A stretch of 64,000 bases of DNA from NCBI GenBank assembly GCA_019914995.1, contig CM034127.1:13552269-13616268 (forward strand), in the 5' to 3' direction. Within the stretch, counting starts at the first letter, position 1, and every line of letters starts with the position of its first letter. A model generated the notes under the pieces. The model did not search any database, was not told the DNA's origin, and saw only the letters and a program-made list of their open reading frames with translations. The stretch comes from Acanthochlamys bracteata (taxonomy: Eukaryota; Streptophyta; Magnoliopsida; Pandanales; Velloziaceae). Below are positions 50,338-60,600 of the stretch, piece by piece. A program made the translations under genes and the position numbers.

Positions 50338-52140
50338 ATGCAGCAACTGGGCACACGCACCGGTCTTCTCAATGGCCGTGGCAGCGGTACATCACTGCGT
50401 TTTTCCGGCGACAATCTCGGCCATGGGTTTCTTCGTCTCTTCGGTAACCTCTGCTTCGCACTCTTCGTTTTCGGCGTACTTGTTTTCACAATCATTGCTG
50501 CTACTTACCGTCCCGAAGATCCGTTGCTCCACCCTTCTTCTTCTCATCTCACTTCGTTCCTCTCGTCTTCTTCCAACGCTACGTTTCGTTCTGATTCCGA
50601 TTCCGCGATCAAAACCGGTGACGATCTACTACCTCCTGAAAGTGTTGCTGCGACTGGCTCTAGTTCTGTCGTCGCTTCGGTTGATCCAACTCCGTTTATA
50701 AATATCACTGATATTGATGATAAATCGAAAGCTGCGGCGGGCGATGAGAGTGGTGGTGAGAGTTGTGATGTTGGATCTTCGATCGATTGTACGGCGCCGG
50801 AGACTTTTCATACTATGATGCGTGCAGCAATTGAAAGGTTTGCGGATATTCATTTCTATAAGTTCGGTAAGCCGGTTTCTGCAGGGCCGGAAGAGTGTGA
50901 TATGGCGTGGCGGTTCCGTCCTAAGGATGCAAAGCGTGCTTCGTTTTATAAAGATTATAGACGGTTCCGGATCGTGAGGTCTGATAATTGCAAGATGTCT
51001 GTTGCTTCGATTGGTGATTACCATTCTGGTGTTCTTGCTCGGAAGAATAAGAAGTTGAAGAACAAGTCAAAGAATGCTGGGGGATTTGAGCCGGTGAAGA
51101 AGGGGGTTGTTAGTGAGGAGGAGGAGAAGAGGCAGGAATTGGTTGTGCCTGTGGTTGGCGAGGTGGTGAATGACACCTTGCCTGTTGTAGAGTCAGAGAG
51201 CAAGTTCAGCAGCGGGAAGTACTTGATTTACCAGGGTGGTGGCGACCGGTGCAAGAGCATGAACCATTACCTCTGGAGCTTTCTTTGCGCCCTTGGAGAA
51301 GCTCAGTATCTCAACCGGACCCTAGTGATGGACACATCATTGTGTCTTTCCAAAATGTACACTTCTTCTAATCAGGATGAGGAAGGGAAGGATTTCAGAT
51401 TCTACTTTGACTTCGAGCATTTGAGGGATTCAGCTTCCGTGCTCGACCAGCGGGAGTTTTGGAGTGATTGGGGGAAGTGGCACAAGAAGGACGGACTCAA
51501 GCTACATTTGGTTGAGGACTTCCGCGTCACGCCGATGAAGCTTGTCTCCACCCAAGATTCATTGATCATGAGGAAATTTGGCAGTGTTGAGCCAGATAAT
51601 TTTTGGTACAGAGTATGTGAGGGCGAGACAGAGTCAGTCATCCAGCGTCCTTGGCACCTAATTTGGAAATCGCGTCGCCTGCTTGATATTGTGTCTGGCA
51701 TTGCCTCCCGCTTGAACTGGGACTTTGATTCTGTGCATATTGTTCGTGGGGAGAAGGCTCAGAACACCCAGCTCTGGCCTAACCTTGCAGCTGATACCTC
51801 TCCGGATGCCCTCCTAACAACTCTTCCCAACAAGATCGATGAAGGACGACATGTCTACATTGCTACGAATGAGCCTGAAATCTCATTCTTCAACCCACTG
51901 AAAGATAAATACACTATCCACTTCCTTGATGACTTCAAGGATTTGTGGGATGAGAACAGTGATTGGTACAGTGAAACCATGAAGCTTAACAATGGAGTAG
52001 CAGTGGAGTTTGATGGGTATATGAGGGATGAAGTTGACACAGAGGTATTCCTTAGGGGAAAGAAGCAGATTGAGACTTTTAATGACCTCACAAATGACTG
52101 CAAAGATGGTGTTGGTACTTGCCGCACAGCCTTGTCTTGA
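50338..52140 (+). CDS. O-fucosyltransferase-family type II membrane protein, 600 aa, intronless
   Basis: Single open frame. The start MQQLGTRTGL is the first ATG of the frame, after a CAG repeat in the leader. A short cytosolic head and one membrane helix (about 35-56, CFALFVFGVLVFTIIAAT) give type II Golgi topology. A Ser-rich stem follows, then a luminal domain from about residue 294 beginning YLIYQGGGDRCKSMNHYLWS, with HIVRGEKAQN and a late HVYIATNEPE motif. These are the features of the plant GT106/O-fucosyltransferase-like group (DUF246-related). The donor is likely GDP-fucose or another activated sugar and the acceptor a wall polymer or protein; neither can be told from the sequence. 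It ends CKDGVGTCRTALS. Neighbours are unrelated. Confidence 0.85.
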   Translation: MQQLGTRTGLLNGRGSGTSLRFSGDNLGHGFLRLFGNLCFALFVFGVLVFTIIAATYRPEDPLLHPSSSHLTSFLSSSSNATFRSDSDSAIKTGDDLLPPESVAATGSSSVVASVDPTPFINITDIDDKSKAAAGDESGGESCDVGSSIDCTAPETFHTMMRAAIERFADIHFYKFGKPVSAGPEECDMAWRFRPKDAKRASFYKDYRRFRIVRSDNCKMSVASIGDYHSGVLARKNKKLKNKSKNAGGFEPVKKGVVSEEEEKRQELVVPVVGEVVNDTLPVVESESKFSSGKYLIYQGGGDRCKSMNHYLWSFLCALGEAQYLNRTLVMDTSLCLSKMYTSSNQDEEGKDFRFYFDFEHLRDSASVLDQREFWSDWGKWHKKDGLKLHLVEDFRVTPMKLVSTQDSLIMRKFGSVEPDNFWYRVCEGETESVIQRPWHLIWKSRRLLDIVSGIASRLNWDFDSVHIVRGEKAQNTQLWPNLAADTSPDALLTTLPNKIDEGRHVYIATNEPEISFFNPLKDKYTIHFLDDFKDLWDENSDWYSETMKLNNGVAVEFDGYMRDEVDTEVFLRGKKQIETFNDLTNDCKDGVGTCRTALS

Positions 52141-54939
52141 CTGATAGGATAATGTCTGTTTAGCTTGCCATTTTAGGCGCACTGCTGGATTCTACTTCTT
52201 ATTCCATGTGAAAGGTATATCTCATATTGGTAGGCAAATTTGAGGAAGTACATTTGAGGCATGCTTCTCTTGTAGCTGCAATTTATAATTTATAAAGACC
52301 TTGTTTAGCAACTTGCATATATGTGAGTTGTCTGTATTTCTGTGATTATAGGCAGTGCGACCTATATATGTTGTCTGTTGCATTGGCTGGTAGCTTAGTA
52401 AGTCCGTAATTTCTCAGATCACAGTGCCTGCTTGAAATGAGTTTTGTAATGTGTAATCTCTGATTCCTTGTTTAATGATAGATTCTGGCAATTAGCGGTT
52501 GAAGAGAAGCCAGTTATGTGAAGTTTGTTTTTGAAAAGTTTTTGCTGATGGTATCTACGAACAAGGTTTTAATTAACCAGTTTGGAAGTTAGAACAACAG
52601 TGCTCATCCTGCTTTCATTAACCTAACATTTACTAGAATGTCGGATTGTTGGGTTATATTATCAAGGTTGATCATCTTTCTGCTTATCAATATTGTCCTG
52701 CTTTTTTGCATAATAAACACCCTTGATGAAGTCCAGACCTTCTTTTTGGTTGATGAACTCCAGATTTTTTTTATTGGATTCTTGATCAAGCATGGAACTG
52801 AAAGCAATTTCTTTCTGTAGGAAAAAAATGTGTTTGTATTAGCTACTTGTTAGTGTCCCCTTTTCATGATCCATTTTACATCTGTACAGTGCTTGTTAAT
52901 TATTATACAAAGTTCACAGAAGTTTAGGTTCATTCTTCTGCCTGATTGGATTCTCAATTTTTATCTATCTATTGGTGAATAAGTCATGGGTTAGGGAAAA
53001 TTGCATTAATGGAGCAGAAATTAGTTTTTATATACATGCTGGGTAGCTATACAATATTCTTTCTTTTGGTAGTTCAAGTGTTGCTTCTTTATTCACCATG
53101 TAACTTTTGAGTGCTTCTTTTGCCACTAGGATATATATCTATTCTGAATGACGAATATAAAGGTCTTGTTGTTTTCAATACAGCATACTTGAACAAGACC
53201 TTACAGTGAATTTGGAACCGTTAATATATTTCAGAGATTCTGCATATGTATTTTGGTGTACAATATCAAGAAATCCCTTTTATAGGTATTTTTTCTTAGC
53301 ATGCAGGCCTTTGCATTGATTTTTACTTAGTATATTGACATTGTGGGTACGCAGCTTTTATCCTTTTCTTCTTGGGAAGATCTGAACATGACTGTTTCAT
53401 TAGCATTTTCTCCTTGTATATTTATGTTATTTCAGTGACTTCTGTTTTTTGCTATATAATCCATCGATCTTGTTACAGGCTGGTCCAGGAACTAGAGATT
53501 GTTAGTGATCATCGTAATGGCGAATTTGTCTATAACCATAACCACAGGTCCTTGGGGTTACTATGGCGAGACAGAAGGCGGGAGGGAATAAAATGCATAT
53601 TGACACTGAAAATTTTGCTCTATAGATTTATGTACCATATTGTAAACTTTCTTGTTCTTGTGCTGGGCATCTTAACCCACCTCAGTTGGTATCTGTTATA
53701 GAGTGGGGTCTTTTATTTGTTGTCCATGTGCAATATGTAACTACCCTGCCCTTCTTTGTATTTGCATAAGCATATGCTACGTTTCTTGACTATCGAGGAT
53801 CTGGACTAGACAATATGGAGAAGTTTTGCATAGGCTTTATCACAGGTACTTATCATCAAAATTGGTGTGGACAGTGAAGTATGATTTTCATTTCAAGAGT
53901 TGATGAAGTTCATGTTTGCTCAGATTACAAGCAGAACTTGATCTAATTCTGTAGTTTCACATGAGACAGTATCTTCTTAGGCTTCTCTTGTTTGGACTAT
54001 TTGCGATATGTTGGATTAGTTTATCTATGGAATTTCAATTTTAGTCTCAGGTGGAGAGTAAGAACTAAGCGGCTGACTGGTTTCATCATGTATGTGACCC
54101 AAGGCAGGTGAGATTACCCCAACTGATGGGAAGTATTTCCACTTAGTTTGGTTTATCTCTTCTTGCTTGTGGTATGATGATTATCCAAAAAGTGTATGTG
54201 GAAGCTGAATAGTTGCTCAGGTGTAGAGTTCTTCTGTAGCTGATGAACCAGGAGATTTTGCAGAATGTTCTTTCAAGGAGAAAAAGGGTGTACAGACTGT
54301 GGGCAGTGGATCTCAATGATTGCAATGGTTCTGAGGGAGAAAGACGAGAAACAGAAGACGGTTTGATGACCATTACACAATCAGTGAGAAAACTTTAAGA
54401 CTGTATGGAGCTGTTTATAAAAGATTGGTAGTTACACCCTATGATGGAAGTCATACCAATATCATGTTTGCACTATATATTTTGCTTCGCATGCATATTG
54501 AAATTGAAGTTAGTTGGAAAGTTGACATCAACAGCTGCAATAGACAAGAGAGTTTGACAGCAATCGGTTCACCAAATCCTTTGTTTTCTCATGATAGACG
54601 AGTGAAGCTATACATCAGCCAGAGGTTTACACATTCCTTCTATCTAATCTTTTCATCAATCGATTCTTTTCATGAAGTAGATGGTCATTTGGTTGTCTGC
54701 ATGCTCAATATTTGAACTAACACTATTGTTTTTTTTGCTTGCTTTTGTTCATTTCTCTCTAGTGACTTTTTTGTGCCTTCATAAAGTAGAATAACTAGTT
54801 GCATAAGAAAGCATTTAAGTGATATCAGAGTCTTTATGTGATCTGAGAGTCCAACTAAAAGTTCACATCTCACAACCTCTACCTTACGGGCTTGTCTTTG
54901 CATGATTGTTAGTTGGTTGTACCGATTCTTGGATTCCTC
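52141..54939. other. Spacer between O-fucosyltransferase and thaumatin-like genes
   Basis: Probable 3' UTR to about 52500. The rest has only short chance open frames on both strands, and no recognisable transposon, RNA gene or coding exon. Confidence 0.4.
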
Positions 54940-54946
54940 TATATAA
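54940..54946 (+). promoter_or_regulatory. TATA box of the thaumatin-like gene
   Basis: TATATAA within CCTCTATATAATGGGC, 60 bp upstream of the ATG at 55006, giving a leader of about 30 nt. Confidence 0.65.
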
Positions 54947-55005
54947 TGGGCAGAACAAGGGCATATATACAACTGCAGCAGAAGATAGCTTATCCCTTCA
55001 CCAGC

Positions 55006-56803
55006 ATGGAAGTACCAAGAGCATTCACAGGTTTCGTAGTTCTAGCCGGTTTTCTCCTTGCAGGTTAGACAAATTATTTTTATCCCTTTAAATTGAATGT
55101 TAACTATTGCAATCTCATTTTCCGTTCACTATCTTTACCCTTCACTAGATCTTTGTCAAACTAGATGCTGTTTGGCCAAGAATGCATGAAAAGAAAAAAA
55201 AAAGGAAAGACTTGTTATTTTTCTCGACATTCTGAACCTTGAGCAAACACAACGAATCTTTTAAACATTCTCCTGCCTGTTGAATGGAAGATGTGAAACC
55301 TGCAATTTTAAGATCACTGCTTATCAGTTTTGTTAGGTGGAGCTTGATTCAGGCAAACATATTCTTAATTCTATGTTAGTGATTATGTATGATTAGTTCT
55401 GCTAGACAATGTGAAAGTGAAAGGGAAGGTTGGTGAAAGTTTTTGCATTTATCTAAAGTTCCTTTTTGTTCACGTTTGGAAGCTGTCATCAGTATGATAG
55501 ATAGGCTGGCATTTATTCTCTTCACAAATATGAACTGCTTTGTTGTTGGCCTGACTTTTTCGTGGCGAAGATTATATACCCAAACTTTATTATTGCCATT
55601 TCCTTAGAAGCAACTGAAGAGAAAGATGTATTGTATACTGTACAGTTGTAACAGTAGTTACTAGTGAATCTATAAACTGGCACATTAGTTAGTTTCAACC
55701 AATAAACAGGACATGTTAGTCCTTCCATGAAGAACTCCAAACTCTAGCTACAAGTCAGAAATAAGGAGAAGGCGTATCGTGTGCTTTATTTTTTCCGGTG
55801 TTAAGGTAGGAAGGTGGATGCACGTCTCATGAAGATTTAACTTATACCGTTTTCTTTCTACCAACTAAGTTATGTGTGACTAAGGTTCAAATCCTGCTTT
55901 AGTGAAGCGACCAACCAGTTAAGGTGGTTGGCTGTGGACGAATCAATATCACCAGTTAAGAGCTTAACTACCTAACGTCAGTTATCAGTCTTGTGTATAT
56001 TATAAGCTATTGATTCTCCGTAACATTTTTCAAAGCTATATAATCGTGAAAATTCTATGATATAATTTTCTTGCCTCTGTGTTGTTTGTATTTGTCCAGG
56101 AGTTGATTCAGCTTCATTCCAGTTCCACAATAACTGCACGTACACAATCTGGGCGGGCACTCTCTCTGGCGCTGGAACTCCACCACTCTCATCAACAGGC
56201 TTCCCTATGTCACCGGCTTCAACTGTCTCCCTCTCCGCTCCGTCACGTTGGTCTGGGCGTTTCTGGGCCCGCACAGGTTGCAGCACTGATGCCACCACGG
56301 GCCGCCTCACCTGTTCAACTGGTGACTGTGGCACAGGCCAACTCTCCTGCTCTGGTTCTGGTGCCATCCCTCCAGCCACACTTGCTGAGATCACTCTTGG
56401 CAATGGCAAGGATATGGCAGACTTCTACGACATAAGTTTAGTTGACGGATACAACGTTCCTATGGCTTTGGCACCTGTTGGTAGTCAAGGCAAAGACTGC
56501 AAAACCGCAAGCTGCGCCCACAATGTGAATCAAGTTTGCCCGCATGCTCTGCAGGTTCTGGCTGCAGCAGAGGGAAAGAGTCAGAGGGCTGTTGTTGCGT
56601 GCCAGAGTGCGTGTGGAGCATTTGGTTCGCCAGAATACTGCTGCACGGGCGCCTACGCAGGCGGGCCTAACGCCTGCAAGCCGAGTAACTACTCAGAGTT
56701 GTTCAAGGCAGCTTGCCCAACAGCTTATAGCTACGCTTACGATGACGCGACGAGCACGTTTACCTGCCATAGCGACAACTATTTGGTCACCTTTTGTCCT
56801 TGA
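55006..56803 (+). CDS. Thaumatin-like protein (PR-5 family), secreted, 253 aa, 2 exons
   Basis: Exon 1 (55006-55063) encodes most of the signal peptide, MEVPRAFTGFVVLAGFLLA; exon 2 (56100-56803) begins inside the codon after it, and together they make 253 residues. Cleavage is likely just before SFQFHNNC. The mature part has the 16 cysteines of full-length thaumatin-like proteins, the signature region GRLTCSTGDCGTGQLSC, the acidic cleft residues (Glu in LAEITL, Asp in DFYDISLVDGYN) and the C-terminal VTFCP. One intron splitting off the signal peptide is usual in plant TLPs. Members bind or cut beta-1,3-glucans and often respond to pathogens or stress; they act in the apoplast. No lesions seen. 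Confidence 0.93.
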
Positions 56804-57190
56804 CCAAATTGGCCACTGCAATGCAAGACTAACAAAGATTGAAGCTTATAGTTTTCTGAATTTGCATTGATTGATAAGGAACATGTGGAGGAAATTTGAG
56901 ATCTGTGTTGACTCCGCTAGATTGCTATTTCAAATGCTGGTGGATTATCAGCTTAGAAGGATTATTGCTAGATGACAAGCTATTGGGTTATTTTTCCGGC
57001 ACTATATGTTATAATTTTTCAGTAACCCCAAACTATTCGCACTAGTGTTTATTGTCTCATATAAATATTTGCACTAACGCCAAACTTTTACATGTCTGGA
57101 TATAATAATTTATTGACATATCGTAAACCATTTACCCAAATGGTAGTTTTCCAAGTATTGCTAGATAATTTTCATTATCTTAAGACAATT
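56804..57190. other. 3' flank of the thaumatin-like gene
   Basis: Probable 3' UTR and spacer. Nothing further recognised. Confidence 0.4.
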
Positions 57191-57466
57191 AGGGCGTGTT
57201 TTAAATATCTGTAATTGAGTTTCGTAAAAGTAAAAATAGAAAGTAGGGTTTTTGGAAAAATAAAGTGATAGTAGAGTTCAGTATTTGTGTTTCGATAGGT
57301 TTTAAAAATACGTTGAAAATTGAAAGATATAATTGTATTGGGAAGTGTACAAATAAAAAGATTAAAAATAGAATTCCGTATATAAAATTAGAGTTCTAAA
57401 TTTTTTATATAATTAAAATATATAAATTATCTGAAATTTAAAATATAATAAAAAAAATAGAGTACT
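57191..57466. mobile_element. MITE-like element, family C, right end eroded
   Basis: It starts AGGGCGTGTTTTAAATATCTGTAATTGAG after ATT. It matches the reverse complement of 24537-24828 almost throughout (AGTATTTGTGTTTCGATAGG, then GTGTACAAATAAAAAG.TTAAAA, ATATAAA.TTAGAGTTCTAAATTTTT). The right inverted repeat is not clear. It lies about 200 bp upstream of the NodGS start codon. Confidence 0.65.
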
Positions 57467-57660
57467 TACGGGATGCATGACTAATTAAATAGCCAACAAT
57501 GCTAATAACTCTTTGGATATTTGATTTATATATTAATATCAACTGCTACTCTCTGATCTCCTCTGCTTTCAAACAAAGAGCAAGAAGTCTTACTACAGTC
57601 CTTCAAAATTCAAAACTCCGGCGAAGATAGAACAGATTAAATAGAGATTGAAATCCATTG

Positions 57661-60600
57661 ATGGCGAGATGGAAGTACCGGACGATTCGTGATGCTGTGG
57701 AGCGTGTTCCAGCGATCGATGCGCACGCGCACAACCTTGTGGCCATTGATTCAAGCTTCCCGTTTCTTCGTTGTTTCAGTCTAGCTGACGGTGATGCGCT
57801 TGAACAAGCTGTGCACACTCTCTCGTCAAGGTTTTATATCGTTCTCTCGCTTGATCTCTCTATCAATCGATTGAGCGGTTCATGGATTTTGGTTTTGTTT
57901 TTACGGTGTTGAGAATTATTTTAGTTCATTTTGATTACAATAGATGAAATAAATCGCCGAGCGAAATCGCTAATGGGCAATGAACATTTTCAGCAACAGT
58001 TTTCAGACTTTGTATTTCAGAAAACAGTTATTGTAGCTACACATTGGCTTCGCAGGAAAAGATAAAAACTACAATGTGGACGAAATTTAAGTTTAGCTTA
58101 GAAGATAAAGCTTTTTTGTGTTGCCTATGACTTGACTGCGCTGCTGCAATAATCTACAGAGAAGTTTAAGGGATCTCGCTAGTTTGTATAACTGCGAAGC
58201 AACTTTGAACGGTTTGGAAGCGCATAGAAGCTCTTCGGGATTGCTTTCATTTGGATCGAAGTGTTTCCAGGCTGCTAAACTGTCAGCGGTACTTCTTGAT
58301 GATGGCATTGTTTTCGACAAGATGCATGATTGGAAGTGGCATAAGAATCTTGTTCCAGCAGTTGGTCGAGTTTTAAGGATTGAGCACTTGGCCATGACTA
58401 TACTCAATGAAGTAAGTCTTGCTATTTCATTCTTTGCAGCAACTTTTTACTTGATGACTGTTTGGTTGCTTTCTTTTATGCAGACTATATAGTTTCTAAA
58501 TTTTAACTCTGTGTATGGAATCATGTTATTAAACCATTTACATGGGCAACAACAACGTAAATTATTTTTCTCATATGCATATGATTTGTGTATAATCGTA
58601 CGATCTGGAGGAATTAGATCTTTCGCTGAATATGGTTTATAGTCGAACAGAATAGAGAAAACGTTGTAACCGATCCAACTTGAGTAGGATAAAGACTTGT
58701 TTGTTGTTGTTGTTGTATGCATATGATTTGTATCCTAAAATTAAAGTATCTCACTTCTTAGTTGGGTGAGGCATAAACAAGGTAACAAGTTTAGTGCATT
58801 TGATTAGATACTTGAGACTGACATGTAGCTGATCACTTTCACATATAGGGAATGCATTTCTGAAGTTCAAGGTTAGACTTATTCTGAACAAAAGCCTGAG
58901 TTTTGTTGTGACAATTTGCAATTTATTTTGGAAGAATTTGTCTTCAACATATAATAATTTGACAATGAAATCTGTTTGCAGGAGTTGAAGAAAGGGTCAT
59001 CCTGTTCGTTGGATTCGTTCTTTGAAATCCTTTTAACAAGGATGAAGAGGTCATATCCTTCAAAAGCTTTGTTTTCCTTAATTTACTTAGTTTGTTTCAA
59101 GCAATAGTTATTAGTTATTTGCTTTTCCTAAGTTTATCTAATACAATTTCCGAAGAGATTGTTGCAATGAAAAGCATTGCTTCTTATCTAAGCGGTTTGG
59201 ATATTGACATAAACGTGAGTAAGGCTGCTGCTGAGAAAGGTCTTCATGAAGATTTGAGTGGTAAGCATTGGCATATTTTTATGACAATAAAATAAAAACA
59301 TATGTCAATAATACATTATAATGTATTGCAATTTCCTTTTTAGCTGGCGTTCCTGTTCGCATCAAGAACAAAAGCTTCATTGATTATTTATTCACATTCA
59401 GTTTGGAAGTCGCCGTATCCTTCGACTTGCCCATGCAGATTCACACAGGGTACAGATTTTACTCTCACTCTCTTTAATTGTAAACCAGAAAGTATCATTT
59501 TCATATATTGTCCTGAATCCTGATTCCTTAGATCGTTTTGTCAAAGATGACAAAAGAAGTAAAAGCCTTTGAATGGAGTAACTATGAATAAAACTCAAGC
59601 AGTAATGACATTTCGTTAAAAATTTCCAGATTTGGTGATGATAAGATTTTGGATTTGAGGCTGAGTAATCCTCTTCATTTACGTAATGTTCTTGAAGATC
59701 AGAGATTCTCCAAAATGCCGAATAGTCCTGCTACACGCATCTTATCCGTTTTCTAAGGAGGCATCATATCTTGCTTCTGTTTACTCCCAGGTATGCTCTT
59801 TCATATTTTTATGCAGTTCATAATAGTTAAAAGGTCCCTAATAAGTTTTCTATTGCCTTAACATTTAGGTATACCTTGATTTTGGATTGGCAGTACCGAA
59901 GCTTAGTGTTCATGGCATGATTTCTTGTGTCAAAGAGCTGCTACACTTAGCTCCTATTAAAAAGGTAATTGTGCTCTCTTGATAATTTAATTCAATTTGA
60001 ATGTTTGTGTTTATAGAACCAATCTTACTACTTCGGTGTTTTAGTGGAATTTATAGCATAGTTGACGAATCCGATGTGAACCGACCATACCCGAATTAAA
60101 GTCAGTCCGATTTAATTTTAAATTAGATATACAGGAGACATTTAAAAATTTACAAAAAAATTTTTAATAGAAAGAATATTTTAAAATTTTTCAAAATATA
60201 AATTTTGTTTATCTAAATATTATTATAAATCGTAATAAAAGTTTTATGATATGTAATTTTTATTTATTTCTAAATTATAATAAATTAATAAATATTATAA
60301 AAAATTATTAAAAAATAAAATATTAAAATAAAATAGAGTCCAAATATAAGATCTGAGTCATGCTGCAGATCGACCCGTCGGGTCCGGGTCGACCAGCTTT
60401 CTTAAAACCTGTCTGGGTCGACCCGTAAACCGGGGTCAACCTGGTGTTAATAAAAAAAAGTCTTGTATTAGATATCTACTTCTTTCGTCCTCGTCCTAGT
60501 TTCTTCTCTTTCTTCTTTGCTCTAAAACTCGGCTGCTCCTGCTATCTGCTTCTACGATCTACTTCTGAGATCTTCGGTTCCTTAAAATTCCTCCTGTATA

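Noticed and set aside
52620-54720. Several plus-strand frames of 60-110 codons between the O-fucosyltransferase and thaumatin-like genes
   Set aside because: Low-complexity hydrophobic translations of AT-rich DNA with no domain, no splice support and no codon bias.
55884-55894. GGTTCAAATCC, resembling a tRNA B-box, in the thaumatin-like gene intron
   Set aside because: No matching A-box or cloverleaf could be drawn upstream; at most a diverged SINE remnant, too weak to report.
59050-59132. Apparent phase break between NodGS exons 3 and 4
   Set aside because: An acceptor after CCTAAG at 59132 joins in frame with the canonical donor at 59050, so no second lesion is needed.
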